NCBI RefSeq assembly: GCF_003254705.1
Contig: NZ_QFYR01000001.1
Coordinates: 806,001 to 870,000, forward strand
Direction: 5' to 3'
Source: Phenylobacterium deserti
GTDB lineage: Bacteria > Pseudomonadota > Alphaproteobacteria > Caulobacterales > Caulobacteraceae
DNA: 64,000 nt
Shown here: positions 44,664 through 54,298 of the stretch, piece after piece
How positions within the stretch are numbered: the first letter of the stretch is position 1
Layout: every line of letters starts with the position of its first letter
The notes under the pieces: generated by a model
Told to the model about the DNA's origin: nothing
Seen by the model: only the letters and a program-made list of their open reading frames with translations
Database searches by the model: none
Position numbers and translations under genes: made by a program

Positions 44664-45626
44664 TCAGAGGACGAGGGCGTCTCCGGCTTCGTCCTTCACC
44701 GCCTGCCCGAGAGACAGGCCGAGATCGCGGGCGGAGCCTTCCGGATCGGCAAGCTGCGAAAGCTCGGCCGACCCTGAGTGACGGAAACGGCGCGCACCGT
44801 CAGGGGTCAGGGCCTCCACCACCAGGTTCAGGGAGCCGCCTTCCAGCCAGGCGTGAGCGCCGATCGCGGTGCGGCAGGAGGCTTCCAGCGCCCACATCGC
44901 CCCGCGTTCGGCGGCGACGGTGAGCATCGTGGGCTCGTGCCGGACGGCCGCCAGCCAGGCGGCGTCCCGGTCGGCGATGCGCGTCTGGATGGCCAGGGCG
45001 CCCTGGCCGGGGGCCGGCGGGCACTGCACCGCGTCGATCAGGCTGGTGGGCAGGTGACCAAGCCCCAGGCGCTTGAGCCCCGCATAGGCCAGGAGGATGG
45101 CGTCCGCCTCCCCCGCCGCGAGCTTGGCGAGGCGCGTGTCGACATTGCCGCGCAGCATCTCGACCTTCAGGTCGGGTCGGCGGAACAGCGACTGGGCCTG
45201 GCGACGGAGGCTGGCGGTGCCAAGCACGGCGCCGTCCGTGAGGTCCTCCAGCCGTTCGGGACCGCGGCTCAGAAAGGCGTCACGGGGATCCTCCCGCTCC
45301 GGAATGGCGGCGATGCACAGGCCGTCGACCATGGCCGCCGGCACGTCCTTCATGGAGTGGACGGCGCAATCGATGCGCCCGTCGAGCAGGGCTTCCTCGA
45401 TCTCCTTGGTGAAGAGCCCCTTGCCGCCGATCTCCAGCAGGCGGCGGTCCTGCACCCGGTCCCCTGTGGTGGTGATCACCACGAGGGGCGCCACGCGCTC
45501 GACTTCGGCCGCATTGGTGGGGTCCGCACCGAGGGCGGCGGCGATGCGACGCTGCATCATCCCGGACTGGGCGAGCGACAGCTTGGAGCCACGGGCCCCG
45601 ATCCGGACGGGCGGTTGCATGGGCAC
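44664..45626 (-). CDS. hemC: hydroxymethylbilane synthase (porphobilinogen deaminase)
   Basis: Polymerises four porphobilinogen molecules to hydroxymethylbilane. The 320 residues show IGARGSKLSLAQSG at the N-terminus, the catalytic Asp region KDVPA, the arginine-rich substrate loops GTASLRRQAQ, EMLRGNVDTRL, and the dipyrromethane cofactor Cys in ALEASCRTAIGAHA. All key residues are present. It is upstream of hemD in the same direction, and divergent from tsaD. The start ATG is 45626, with an in-frame ATG two codons on. Confidence 0.95.
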   Translation of the reverse strand: MPMQPPVRIGARGSKLSLAQSGMMQRRIAAALGADPTNAAEVERVAPLVVITTTGDRVQDRRLLEIGGKGLFTKEIEEALLDGRIDCAVHSMKDVPAAMVDGLCIAAIPEREDPRDAFLSRGPERLEDLTDGAVLGTASLRRQAQSLFRRPDLKVEMLRGNVDTRLAKLAAGEADAILLAYAGLKRLGLGHLPTSLIDAVQCPPAPGQGALAIQTRIADRDAAWLAAVRHEPTMLTVAAERGAMWALEASCRTAIGAHAWLEGGSLNLVVEALTPDGARRFRHSGSAELSQLADPEGSARDLGLSLGQAVKDEAGDALVL

Positions 45627-45697
45627 GGCGGGCGGTCTACCTCGAAGCCGAAACTGTGAAGGGCCTGCTACAGGAGCGGGCCTCCCCCGGCAACCGG

Positions 45698-46789
45698 ATG
45701 ACCACGCCCCAGACCGTCCTCGGCCTCGAGACCAGCTGCGACGAAACCGCCGCGGCGGTCGTGCGCCTGCACGCCGATGGAACCAGCGAGGTGCTATCCT
45801 CGGTGATCGCCAGCCAGATCGCGGCCCATGCGCCCTATGGCGGGGTGGTGCCGGAGATCGCGGCCCGCGCCCACGTGGAGGGCGTCGACGGCATCACGGC
45901 GGAGGCGATGAGCCAGGCAGGCGTCGGCTATGACGCGCTCACCGGCGTTGCGGCGACGGCGGGGCCGGGCCTCGTCGGTGGGGTGATGGTGGGGCTGTCG
46001 TTCGGCAAGGCGGTCGCCCTGGCCCGCGGCCTGCCGCTGATCGCCGTGAACCACCTGGAAGGCCATGCGGTGTCCGCACGGCTCGGGGCGCAAGTCGACT
46101 ATCCGTTCCTGCTGCTGCTGGTGTCCGGCGGGCACTGCCAGCTGCTGGAGGTGGAAGGCGTGGGCGCCTGCCGCCGCATCGGCACGACCATCGACGATGC
46201 GGCTGGCGAGGCCTTTGACAAGATCGCCAAGACCCTGGGCCTGCCGTACCCGGGCGGGCCTGCGCTGGAGAAGCTGGCGGAAGGCGGCGATGCGGAGCGG
46301 TTTGTGCTGCCGCGCATGCTGCTGGGCCGCAAGGATTGCGACTTCTCGTTCTCGGGCTTGAAGACGGCGGCCGCGCGCCTGGCCGAGGGCCTGACGTCGG
46401 ACGATGAGCGGCACGATCTCGCCGCCAGCGTTCAAACCGCCATCGCCCGCCAGCTGGCCGAACGCAGCGACCGGGCCATGGCCGCCTATGCGGAGACGCA
46501 TGGCGGCCAGGAACTGCGCTTCGTGGTGGCCGGAGGGGTGGCGGCCAACAAGTCCGTGCGGGCGTTGCTGCAGCAAACCGCCGCCAAGCGCGGCTTTTCC
46601 TTCACCGCGCCGCCGATGGCGTTCTGCACCGACAACGCGGCGATGATCGCTTTGGCGGGCGCCGAGCGTTTGGCTCTCGGGCAGGCCGATCCGCTGGACG
46701 CGCCGGCCCGACCGCGCTGGCCGCTGGACCAGGCCGCGGCGTTGGCTAACCCGACCCACGTGGCGGGACGCAAGGGAGCGAAGGCATGA
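45698..46789 (+). CDS. tsaD: tRNA N6-adenosine threonylcarbamoyltransferase
   Basis: Transfers the threonylcarbamoyl group to A37 of ANN-reading tRNAs, with TsaB/E and TsaC. The ATG at 45698 gives 363 residues starting [21 protein letters not shown]; an in-frame GTG at 45656 would add 14 residues. The Fe/Zn-binding motif is [12 protein letters not shown] (canonical HMEGH with Leu for Met). [24 protein letters not shown] and [12 protein letters not shown] are also seen. Its stop overlaps the gpsA start (ATGA at 46786-46789). Divergent from hemC. Confidence 0.95.
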   Translation: MTTPQTVLGLETSCDETAAAVVRLHADGTSEVLSSVIASQIAAHAPYGGVVPEIAARAHVEGVDGITAEAMSQAGVGYDALTGVAATAGPGLVGGVMVGLSFGKAVALARGLPLIAVNHLEGHAVSARLGAQVDYPFLLLLVSGGHCQLLEVEGVGACRRIGTTIDDAAGEAFDKIAKTLGLPYPGGPALEKLAEGGDAERFVLPRMLLGRKDCDFSFSGLKTAAARLAEGLTSDDERHDLAASVQTAIARQLAERSDRAMAAYAETHGGQELRFVVAGGVAANKSVRALLQQTAAKRGFSFTAPPMAFCTDNAAMIALAGAERLALGQADPLDAPARPRWPLDQAAALANPTHVAGRKGAKA

Positions 46790-47778
46790 GAAGAGCCGGG
46801 GTGATCGGCGGCGGCGCGTGGGGCACGGCCCTGGCGCAGGTGTGCGCCCGCGCGGGGCTGGAGACGGTGCTCTGGGCGCGCGAGCGCGAGGTGGTCGACG
46901 GCGTCAACGACCGTCACCAGAACGAGCTGTTCCTGCCGGGCGTGGAGCTGGATCACGGGGTTCGCGCCTCCAGCGATTTCGTGGACCTGGCGCGCAGCGA
47001 GCTGATCCTGGCGGTGGCTCCGGCCCAGCACCTGCGCTCGGCCCTGGAGGCCTTTGCGCCCAACGCCTTCGAAGGCCTGCCGATCGTGCTCTGCGCCAAG
47101 GGCGTGGAGCAGGGCTCGCTGAAGCTGATGACCGAAGTGCTGGCCGAAACCGTGCCGCAGGCGGCGCCCGCGGTGCTGTCCGGTCCGAGCTTCGCCGGAG
47201 AAGTGGCGCGCGGGCTGCCCACCGCTGTCACCCTCGCCTGCCCGGATGAGGCGCTGGGCCGGACCATTGCGGAGGCCATCGCCACTCCGACCTTCCGGCC
47301 GTACCTCGCCACCGACATGATCGGGGCGGAAGCCGGCGGCGCGGTGAAGAACGTCCTGGCCATCGCTTGCGGCATCGTCGAGGGGCGCGGCATGGGCCGC
47401 AGCGCTCACGCGGCGCTGATCACCCGCGGGTTCGCGGAGATGACCCGACTGGCGGTTGCGCTGGGCGCACGGGCCGAGACCCTGGCGGGCCTGTGCGGCC
47501 TGGGCGACCTGGTGCTGACCTGCTCCAGCCCGCAGTCGCGCAACATGAGCGTCGGCCTGGCGCTGGGCCGCGGCGAGACGCTGCAGGGGGCGCTGTCCGG
47601 CAAGTTGTCCGTGGCGGAAGGCGTGGCCTCCGCGCCGGCGGTGCGCCAGCTGGCCCGCAGCCTGGGCATCGACACGCCGATCTGCGAGGCCGTGGCCGCC
47701 ATCCTGGCGGGCGAAGCCGATGTGGACGCCGCCATCGCGGGCCTGCTGGCCCGACCGCTTCGCGACGAACAAGGATAA
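46786..47778 (+). CDS. gpsA: glycerol-3-phosphate dehydrogenase [NAD(P)+]
   Basis: Makes sn-glycerol-3-phosphate from dihydroxyacetone phosphate for phospholipid synthesis. N-terminal Rossmann motif [19 protein letters not shown], cofactor strand [15 protein letters not shown], and the catalytic lysine region [18 protein letters not shown] near residue 190. [18 protein letters not shown] is the family signature. 330 residues. It overlaps the tsaD stop and is followed at 4 nt by the YciI gene. Confidence 0.96.
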   Translation: MRRAGVIGGGAWGTALAQVCARAGLETVLWAREREVVDGVNDRHQNELFLPGVELDHGVRASSDFVDLARSELILAVAPAQHLRSALEAFAPNAFEGLPIVLCAKGVEQGSLKLMTEVLAETVPQAAPAVLSGPSFAGEVARGLPTAVTLACPDEALGRTIAEAIATPTFRPYLATDMIGAEAGGAVKNVLAIACGIVEGRGMGRSAHAALITRGFAEMTRLAVALGARAETLAGLCGLGDLVLTCSSPQSRNMSVGLALGRGETLQGALSGKLSVAEGVASAPAVRQLARSLGIDTPICEAVAAILAGEADVDAAIAGLLARPLRDEQG

Positions 47779-47781
47779 GCC

Positions 47782-48063
47782 ATGCCGCTCTTCGTGCTGA
47801 CCTGCCTGGACAAGCCGAACGCCCTGGAGGTGCGCCTGGGCGCGCGCGAGGCGCACCTGGCCTATGTGGCCGAGCGCGGCGTGCTGAAGCTGGGCGGTCC
47901 GTTCCTGAACGAGGCCGGCGACATGGCGGGCTCGCTGATGATCATCGAGACGGCCGACCTCAAGGCGGCGCGCGAGTTCAACGCCAACGACCCCTACACC
48001 AAGGCGGGCCTGTTCGAGAGCGTCGAGATCCGCCCCTTCCGGGTGACGATTGGCAGTCTCTAA
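47782..48063 (+). CDS. YciI family protein
   Basis: A 93-residue protein of the YCII-related family, a ferredoxin-like fold often dimeric, with the conserved His-Asp pair: His in RLGAREAHLAYVAERG near residue 26 and Asp in NANDPYTKAGLF. The role of the family is generally unestablished; some members have dehydrochlorinase-like or hydrolase activity. It lies between gpsA and the Rieske gene, whose TTG start overlaps its 3' end by 14 nt. Confidence 0.85.
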   Translation: MPLFVLTCLDKPNALEVRLGAREAHLAYVAERGVLKLGGPFLNEAGDMAGSLMIIETADLKAAREFNANDPYTKAGLFESVEIRPFRVTIGSL

Positions 48064-48406
48064 CCCGGCGCAGCCGGCCGCGGGAGTGCGCCTGTGCGCA
48101 CTGGACGAGCTGGCTGAGCCCGGATCCAAAGGCTTCCGCTTCCGACACGAGAACCGGCTGTTCGCGGGTTTCCTGGTGCGGGCGGGCGGAACGGTGCGCG
48201 GCTTCGTCGACAGCTGCCCGCATGCCGGCTGGCCCCTTTCGGCGCTCGACGACCGCTATCTCACGCGGGACGGCGGTCACATCCTTTGCGCCGGCCACGG
48301 GGCCCTGTTCGACCTGGACGGCCTGGGCGTGACCAGCCCCTGCGCAGGCGAGCGGCTGACCGACTGGCCGGTGGAGATCCGTGACGGCGAGGTGTTCACC
48401 GCCTAA
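48050..48406 (+). CDS. Rieske [2Fe-2S] ferredoxin-like protein
   Basis: A 118-residue single-domain Rieske protein. The cluster ligands are in CPHAGWPL (Cys and His) and CAGHGALFDL (Cys and His), spaced as in soluble Rieske ferredoxins. The family acts as an electron carrier to oxygenases, or may function alone. The TTG at 48050 overlaps the YciI gene (ends 48063); the next in-frame starts are far inside, so coupling is likely. It may serve an unlinked dioxygenase. Confidence 0.82.
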   Translation: MAVSNPAQPAAGVRLCALDELAEPGSKGFRFRHENRLFAGFLVRAGGTVRGFVDSCPHAGWPLSALDDRYLTRDGGHILCAGHGALFDLDGLGVTSPCAGERLTDWPVEIRDGEVFTA

Positions 48407-48489
48407 TCAAACAGGCGGCGCTGAAGATTTTTGTGCAACGCACAATGCGGTTAATGCCCTCATTTGACTGTAGAAATTCAGATCGCTGG

Positions 48490-48504
48490 TTAACCATTGG
48501 TTAA
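48490..48504 (+). promoter_or_regulatory. CtrA-type box TTAA-N7-TTAA
   Basis: TTAA (48490-48493), CCATTGG, TTAA (48501-48504) matches the full Caulobacter CtrA consensus exactly. It sits in a 133-nt AT-rich intergenic stretch (48407-48539), otherwise rare in this window, upstream of the cell wall hydrolase gene, whose GTG start is 36 nt downstream. CtrA could activate or repress it. The exact match is notable; occupancy is unproven. Confidence 0.55.
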
Positions 48505-48539
48505 ATAAAAGACTCGCGTTCGCCGAGCCCCGCGACTAT

Positions 48540-49661
48540 GTGGTCACGCTTCCGAAACAGCTTCACCGGTCCAGCGTGCTTCACCGCTTCCGCAGCCTTG
48601 TCCGTCATCCGCTTCCCGCCACCCAGGTGGCGGGCCTGCAGCTTGGCCTGCTCTCGGTCCTGTGCCTCGCGATCAGCCTCGCGGCCCTGCCGTCGCAGAC
48701 GAACAGCGCACGACTGACGCAAGCGCCAGTCAGCGCGCCGCGGGCGATGGTGCTCACGCCCGCCGCGACAAGCGGCGAGGACCAGGCCTCGCAGGACGAC
48801 CTCATCCGGCTCCAGGACCTGTCGCCCGACGCAGCACGGCTGTGGAACGCGTCCAACCCGATTTCCGACCTGCCGAACCCGCCGGCGCGTCCCTTCCGGC
48901 TGGAAGCCGAAGGCGTGCTGGACGAGGCGCGCGCGACCGACTGCCTGACCGCCGCCATCTACTACGAGGCTGCCTTCGAGAGCGTCGATGGCCAGCGTGC
49001 GGTGGCGCAGGTGGTTCTGAACCGGATGCGCCATCCGGCCTTCCCGAAGACGGTGTGCGGCGTTGTCTTCCAGGGTTCGGAGCGGACCACCGGCTGCCAG
49101 TTCACCTTCACCTGCGACGGATCGCTGGCCCGCAAGCCGGCCGAAGAAGGCTGGATGCGCGCCCGCAAGATCGCGGAGGCGGCGCTGCACGGCTACGTCA
49201 TGAAGAAGGTCGGCAACGCCACCCACTATCACGCGGAATACGTCGCCCCGTACTGGAGCCCGAGCCTGGTGAAGGTGCGGGTGATCGGCGCCCACATCTT
49301 CTATCGCTGGACCGGCGGCGCGGGCCTGCCCCCGGCTTTCGGCGGGCGCTATGCCGGCGGCGAAGCCAAGGGCATGCAGCTGGCCGTGCTGGACGACCTC
49401 GCCAAGAACCAGGGCAAGCTCAACCTCACGCCGGTCAGCGAGACAGCCGCCATCGACCCGGCGGCGGTGGAACCCGTGGCGGCTCCTGTCGCGGAAGCCG
49501 CCCCTGCGGTCGCCGCAGACGCCGTGGAACTGGTCACGCCGGCCAAGGCCGCTCCGGCGCCGGAAGCTCTCACCAAGAGCGAAGAGCTCGACTGGGCCGG
49601 GCGCCCGAAGGCGAAAGGGCCGCCGCGACTGGCCATGCCCTCCGGCGGGATGAGCTTCTAG
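48540..49661 (+). CDS. cell wall hydrolase (SleB/Hydrolase_2 domain)
   Basis: A 373-residue predicted secreted or membrane-anchored peptidoglycan hydrolase. A hydrophobic segment lies near residues 32-52. The Hydrolase_2 (SleB-like) core runs about 135-260: ATDCLTAAIYYEAAFESVDGQ (with the catalytic Glu), AVAQVVLNRMRHP, VVFQGSERTTGCQFTF, and THYHAEYVAPYW. It is related to spore cortex lytic enzymes but here in a non-sporulating bacterium. A Pro/Ala-rich C-terminal tail follows. The start is GTG 48540 with no strong Shine-Dalgarno; GTG 48576 is an alternative. The CtrA box upstream suggests cell-cycle-regulated wall remodelling. Confidence 0.85.
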   Translation: MVTLPKQLHRSSVLHRFRSLVRHPLPATQVAGLQLGLLSVLCLAISLAALPSQTNSARLTQAPVSAPRAMVLTPAATSGEDQASQDDLIRLQDLSPDAARLWNASNPISDLPNPPARPFRLEAEGVLDEARATDCLTAAIYYEAAFESVDGQRAVAQVVLNRMRHPAFPKTVCGVVFQGSERTTGCQFTFTCDGSLARKPAEEGWMRARKIAEAALHGYVMKKVGNATHYHAEYVAPYWSPSLVKVRVIGAHIFYRWTGGAGLPPAFGGRYAGGEAKGMQLAVLDDLAKNQGKLNLTPVSETAAIDPAAVEPVAAPVAEAAPAVAADAVELVTPAKAAPAPEALTKSEELDWAGRPKAKGPPRLAMPSGGMSF

Positions 49662-49662
49662 A

Positions 49663-50412
49663 TCAGATCACCGGCGCTTCGGCGGCGAAGGCCGCCACGT
49701 CGCGGATCAGTCCGGCCGCTGCCGCGCGCACCAGCTCGCCGCCCTTTTCCGGCGTGGCCAGCGCCGGGTCCGAACCCATGCGGCCATCGGGGAAGCGCGC
49801 GCGGAAGTCCATCGCTTCACGGATCGGACCGGTGGGCGCGATCTGCGGCGCGTAGTTGGCCGTCTTGATCTGGTCCGGATAGGCCCACTGGGTGACGGCG
49901 ATCTCCGACGGCGTGGCGTGGCTGCCGTGGCCACTCGGGAACTGCCGATTGGCAAGCGCCGTGACACCCTCCAGGTCCCACCAGTTCTTCAGCTTGCAGG
50001 CGAAGCCGCGCTTCACGCCGGCGTAGCTCGCTTCGGCGTAGAGCTCCGAGAAGGCGGCTTCGATGGTGGCGACGTTGCCGCCATGACCGTTCAGGAAGTA
50101 AAGCTTCTCGAACCCGGCCGCAGCCAGGCTTTTGCACCAGTCGCCGATGGCCGCCATGAAGGTGGAGGGTCGCAGGGCGATGGTGCCCGGAAAGCCCAGG
50201 TGGTGCTGCGCCATGCCGATGTTGAAGGTGGGCGCCACCAGCAGGTCGCCGCCCTTCTGCGCTTCATGCGCGATGATCTCAGGACACAGCCAGTCGGTGC
50301 CCAGCAGGCCGGTCGGGCCGTGCTGCTCATTGGAGCCGATGGGGATCACCACCGTCCGGGAGCGTTTGAGATAGGCTTCGATCTCGACCCAAGTGGACAG
50401 GTGCAGCAGCAT
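49663..50412 (-). CDS. creatininase family amidohydrolase
   Basis: A 249-residue member of the creatininase family (hydrolases acting on creatinine and other cyclic amides). Metal-binding blocks are VIPIGSNEQHGPTG near residue 30, FLNGHGGN near 110, and GSHATPSEIAVTQ near 165. Members include creatininase and enzymes of cofactor or natural product pathways, so the substrate is open. It lies 23 nt after the methyltransferase on the same strand and converges with the SleB gene, whose stop is 1 nt away. Confidence 0.87.
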   Translation of the reverse strand: MLLHLSTWVEIEAYLKRSRTVVIPIGSNEQHGPTGLLGTDWLCPEIIAHEAQKGGDLLVAPTFNIGMAQHHLGFPGTIALRPSTFMAAIGDWCKSLAAAGFEKLYFLNGHGGNVATIEAAFSELYAEASYAGVKRGFACKLKNWWDLEGVTALANRQFPSGHGSHATPSEIAVTQWAYPDQIKTANYAPQIAPTGPIREAMDFRARFPDGRMGSDPALATPEKGGELVRAAAAGLIRDVAAFAAEAPVI

Positions 50413-50435
50413 CTCAGCGCCTCGCGTTCAGGGGA

Positions 50436-51647
50436 TCAGCCGCGCAGGCCCCTGCGGGACCAGCCGGAGTAGGTCATGGTGGTCAGCGGCGGGTAGTCGG
50501 CATAGGCGTAACCGGAAAGCCCGCTGGTGCTTTCCATCGCCACCCGGACCAGGGCGCCGTCGGAGGCCTGCGCGCGCGGCAAGCGGAAGCGCCAGGCCTG
50601 GGGCGCATTGGCCGAGCGGGGGAAGTGGCGCAGCACGTCGGGGCGCTCGCCCTGCGGCTCGACCGACAGACGCTCAGCTCCGTCGACGCTGACGGCGAGG
50701 CGGGCGATGCGCTCGCCGGGGGTGCGCTCCAGAACCCACCCGGCGAATTCAACGTCGCCGTTGGTCAAGGCCGTGGCGGTCTCGAAGCCTCCCATCGGCG
50801 TGCTGGCCACCTTGAGCTGGGAGACGTCGCGGCCGGGCCCTGCCACCACATAGAGGTCCTGGTTCTCATAGAGCCCCTTGTGGAACCGCCGCCAGCCGGG
50901 CGCGCCGGGCAGCCGGCCGATGGCCTCGCCCACGAACGCCTCGCTGACGTAGCTCATGCCGTAGATGTCGTGGTCGAGGGAGCCGCTTTCGCTGGTGCGG
51001 AAGTAGCTGAGGCCCGACGGATCCAGCGGCTGGCCTTCCGGCAGGAAGGTCTCGTCATGCACGCTGAAGGCCAGCACGCCGCCAGGCGCGACGAGGCTGT
51101 AGAGGCGCGCAAGCCAGGCGTGGAACAGCTCGGTCGGCAGGTGAGAGAACAACGAGCCGACGAAGACGATGTCGTGGCGCAGGTCGTGCCGGAATTCGGA
51201 TGGGCTGGGCGCGGACGGCACGGCGTTGACGCCGAAGGTCCGGGCCTGCCAGGCGATGGCTTCGGCGTAGATGTCGCTGACGAACACCTGCGAGGGGGCA
51301 AGCTTCTGGGTCAGCACACGGGTCAGGCGCCCGTAGCCCGAGGCGAAGTCGAGCACCGTTCCCAGCTTGTCGAAGCCGCCGAACACCTGGCCGACGATCT
51401 GCCGATAGGCGTCGAACAGGCGAAGGGTGCTCTCGGTGAACTTGAAGGCGGCGATGCCGGTGTCGTGCTCGAAGTTCGGCAAGATCGCCTTGAAGAACAT
51501 CTCGTCGGCTGCCGGCAGCGGCGCCCAGAAACGATCGGCGTCCAGGCCGTAGCGGGAGATGGAGTCGAGCAGGAACCTGCGGTAGCGCGGATCCACCGCA
51601 TCGAGCGAAAGGTCGCCCACGTCCGGGCCGGCGGTCAGGATCGGCAT
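50436..51647 (-). CDS. SAM-dependent methyltransferase with C-terminal beta-domain
   Basis: A 403-residue protein from the ATG at 51647 (the in-frame start at 51716 would overlap the upstream gene). SAM motif I is TVLDFASGYGRLTRVL near residue 97, followed by VFVSDIYAEAIAWQ and HDIVFVGSLFSHLP (motif IV-like), then GVLAFSVHDETFLPEG. The last 110 residues resemble a beta-sandwich: EFAGWVLERTPGERIARLAV, then RPDVLRHFP and WRFRLP. That is the same pattern as the accessory domain of the large fusion protein near 19 kb. Likely a glycan-associated methyltransferase; substrate unknown. Confidence 0.78.
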   Translation of the reverse strand: MPILTAGPDVGDLSLDAVDPRYRRFLLDSISRYGLDADRFWAPLPAADEMFFKAILPNFEHDTGIAAFKFTESTLRLFDAYRQIVGQVFGGFDKLGTVLDFASGYGRLTRVLTQKLAPSQVFVSDIYAEAIAWQARTFGVNAVPSAPSPSEFRHDLRHDIVFVGSLFSHLPTELFHAWLARLYSLVAPGGVLAFSVHDETFLPEGQPLDPSGLSYFRTSESGSLDHDIYGMSYVSEAFVGEAIGRLPGAPGWRRFHKGLYENQDLYVVAGPGRDVSQLKVASTPMGGFETATALTNGDVEFAGWVLERTPGERIARLAVSVDGAERLSVEPQGERPDVLRHFPRSANAPQAWRFRLPRAQASDGALVRVAMESTSGLSGYAYADYPPLTTMTYSGWSRRGLRG

Positions 51648-51693
51648 CTGCGTCTGATGGCCCAGGGCGCCGCCCCGCACAAGCCCAACCGCC

Positions 51694-52233
51694 TCACGAC
51701 GCCGGCGGCGGAGCAATGGCGATCTGCAGGTGATTGGCCGGCATGCCCGTCAGACGCCAGCCGGCCTGGCGGGTCTCGCCCGCCTCGTCCTTGGTCCCGC
51801 CCTTCTGCTTTTGGAAGGTCAGGAGGCAGCCCTGCTGGGGGGTGCCGTCGTGCAGGCAGACGACGCCCTTCTCGACAGTCTTCAGCATCGGCCGCACCTG
51901 TTCGACGGTCGGCGGTGACATCATCGGCTGGCCGCTGGCGGCGTCGACGAGCTGCAGGTTGTCGGGCCCGATCATCCGGTTGAGGGCGAACTCGGACGGG
52001 CCGCCCTCGACCTCCAGCCCTGCAGCGCGGCTAAGCTCGACCATCTGGGCGCGCAGCACGCCGCGAACCGCAGGCCGGTCGATGGCGCGCTCGAACTCGG
52101 CGACGTCACGCTGCTGAACAGCGGCCAGGAACGTCTGCACGTCGGCGGCAGCGTCCTTTTCCGGCTTTCCGCCGCAAGACGCCGCAGCCAAAGCAAGCGC
52201 CGCCAGCGCCAGAACCCGACCCGTTCGAAGCAT
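51694..52233 (-). CDS. lipoprotein, DUF2939-like
   Basis: A 179-residue envelope protein from the ATG at 52233. The N-terminus [20 protein letters not shown] ends in a lipobox Cys at residue 20. The mature part starts acidic and then carries [30 protein letters not shown], which resembles the DUF2939 pattern of small membrane-associated proteins. Two further cysteines flank a [11 protein letters not shown] loop. Function unknown. It is the first of three minus-strand genes with the methyltransferase and creatininase-like gene and is divergent from acs. Confidence 0.65.
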   Translation of the reverse strand: MLRTGRVLALAALALAAASCGGKPEKDAAADVQTFLAAVQQRDVAEFERAIDRPAVRGVLRAQMVELSRAAGLEVEGGPSEFALNRMIGPDNLQLVDAASGQPMMSPPTVEQVRPMLKTVEKGVVCLHDGTPQQGCLLTFQKQKGGTKDEAGETRQAGWRLTGMPANHLQIAIAPPPAS

Positions 52234-52347
52234 CGCGGGAACATGGCCGCCGTGTCCGGGTGGGGCAAGCTTGGCCGCAGCACGAATATTGCGCCTCGCG
52301 GTCCATCGGCCTACTCCATCCCCAACTTCTTGCGCGGAGATTGTGCT

Positions 52348-54291
52348 GTGTCCGACGGCGAGGTTTTCCCGGTTTTCGAAACCTGGGCCCAGAAGGCTCA
52401 CCTGGACGCCGCCGGCTATGAGGCCGCGGCCGCTCGGGCCAAGACCGATCCGGACGGATTTTGGCGCGAGGTGGCCGGCCGCCTCGACTGGATCACGCCG
52501 CCGACGCAGATCAAGGACGTCTCGTTCAATAAGTCCGACTTCCGGATCCGCTGGTTCGCGGACGGCGTGCTGAACGTCTCGGTGAACTGCCTGGACCGGC
52601 ACATCGCCGCGCGCGGCGACCAGACTGCGATCATCTGGGAAAGCGACGACCCAGAGATCCATACGACCCTGACCTACCGCGAGCTGCTCGCCGAGGTCTG
52701 CCGCATGGCCAATGTGCTGAAAGCCAAGGGCGTCCGAAAGGGCGACCGGGTGACCATCTACCTGCCGATGATCCCGGCGGCGGCGGTGGCCATGCTGGCC
52801 TGCGCTCGCATCGGCGCGGTGCACTCCGTGGTGTTCGGCGGCTTCTCGCCCGACGCCCTCGCTGGCCGGATCCAGGACTGCGACTCCAAGGTGGTGATCA
52901 CCGCCGACGAGGGTCTGCGCGGCGGCAAGACGGTGCCCCTGAAGCGCAATGTGGACGAGGCGCTGAAGACCTGCCCGGGCGTCACCGACGTGGTGGTCGT
53001 GCGCCGCACCCGCGGCGAGGTTCCGATGACGGAGGGCCGCGACGCCTTCTACTCGGAGCTGAAGACCACGGTCGCGGACACCTGCGAGCCAGAGCCGATG
53101 AACGCGGAGGACCCGCTGTTCATCCTCTACACCTCCGGCTCGACGGGTAAGCCCAAGGGCGTGCTGCACACCACCGGCGGCTACCTGACCTGGGCGGCCT
53201 ATACGCACGAGCTGGTGTTCGACTATCGGCCCGGCGAGATTTTCTGGTGCACCGCCGACATCGGCTGGGTCACCGGCCACAGCTATGTTGTCTATGGGCC
53301 GCTGGCTAATGCGGCGACCAGCCTGATGTTCGAGGGCGTGCCGAACTACCCGACCAATTCGCGGTTCTGGGACGTCATCGACAAGCACCAGGTTGAGATC
53401 TTCTACACCGCGCCGACGGCCATCCGCGCCCTGATGCGCGAAGGCGACGAGCCGGTGACCCGCACCTCCCGCAAGTCCCTGCGCCTACTGGGCTCGGTGG
53501 GCGAGCCGATCAATCCAGAAGCCTGGCTCTGGTACTACCGGGTGGTGGGCGAGGCGCGTTGCCCCATCGTCGACACCTGGTGGCAGACGGAAACCGGGGG
53601 CGTCCTGATGAGCCCGCTGCCGGGCGCCACGCACATGAAGCCTGGCTCCTGCACAAAGCCGTTGCCGGGCGTGCAGCCGCAATTGGTGGACGCCGAGGGC
53701 AAGGTTCTGGACGGCGCGGTCAGCGGCAACCTGGTGATCACCGACAGCTGGCCTGGCCAGATGCGGACGGTGTACGGCGACCACGAGCGCTTTATCGCCA
53801 CCTACTTCACCACCTATCCCGGGAAGTACTTCACCGGCGACGGCGCACGGCGTGACGAGGACGGCGACTACTGGATCACCGGCCGCGTGGACGACGTGAT
53901 CAACGTGTCCGGCCACCGGATCGGCACGGCGGAGGTGGAGTCGGCCCTGGTAGCCAACCCGAACGTCGCCGAGGCGGCGGTGGTGGGCTATCCGCACCCG
54001 GTGAAGGGCCAGGGCATCTACTGCTACGTGACCCTGAACGCCGACGTGACGCCCACCGACATCCTGGAAGCCGAGCTGAAGGGCTGGGTGCGCCGGGAGA
54101 TCGGCCCCTTCGCGGCGCCGGACGTGGTGCAGTTCGCGCCGGGGCTGCCGAAGACCCGCTCGGGCAAGATCATGCGCCGGATCCTGCGCAAGATCGCCGA
54201 GGACGATCTGTCCAACCTGGGCGACACCTCGACGCTTGCGGACCCGTCCGTGGTGGACGATCTGGTGAAGAACCGCACCCAGCAATCGTAG
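52348..54291 (+). CDS. acs: acetyl-CoA synthetase (AMP-forming)
   Basis: Converts acetate, ATP and CoA to acetyl-CoA. The GTG at 52348 follows GGAGA by 7 nt and gives 647 residues, the usual Acs length; longer frames start at 52243 but add no family sequence. Motifs: phosphate loop [11 protein letters not shown] near residue 265, WWQTETGG near 411, adenylation hinge [16 protein letters not shown] near 520, and the acetylatable catalytic Lys in [11 protein letters not shown] near 607. The rsm22-like gene starts 8 nt after its stop, so the two may be co-transcribed. Confidence 0.96.
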   Translation: MSDGEVFPVFETWAQKAHLDAAGYEAAAARAKTDPDGFWREVAGRLDWITPPTQIKDVSFNKSDFRIRWFADGVLNVSVNCLDRHIAARGDQTAIIWESDDPEIHTTLTYRELLAEVCRMANVLKAKGVRKGDRVTIYLPMIPAAAVAMLACARIGAVHSVVFGGFSPDALAGRIQDCDSKVVITADEGLRGGKTVPLKRNVDEALKTCPGVTDVVVVRRTRGEVPMTEGRDAFYSELKTTVADTCEPEPMNAEDPLFILYTSGSTGKPKGVLHTTGGYLTWAAYTHELVFDYRPGEIFWCTADIGWVTGHSYVVYGPLANAATSLMFEGVPNYPTNSRFWDVIDKHQVEIFYTAPTAIRALMREGDEPVTRTSRKSLRLLGSVGEPINPEAWLWYYRVVGEARCPIVDTWWQTETGGVLMSPLPGATHMKPGSCTKPLPGVQPQLVDAEGKVLDGAVSGNLVITDSWPGQMRTVYGDHERFIATYFTTYPGKYFTGDGARRDEDGDYWITGRVDDVINVSGHRIGTAEVESALVANPNVAEAAVVGYPHPVKGQGIYCYVTLNADVTPTDILEAELKGWVRREIGPFAAPDVVQFAPGLPKTRSGKIMRRILRKIAEDDLSNLGDTSTLADPSVVDDLVKNRTQQS

Positions 54292-54298
54292 AGTTCAC

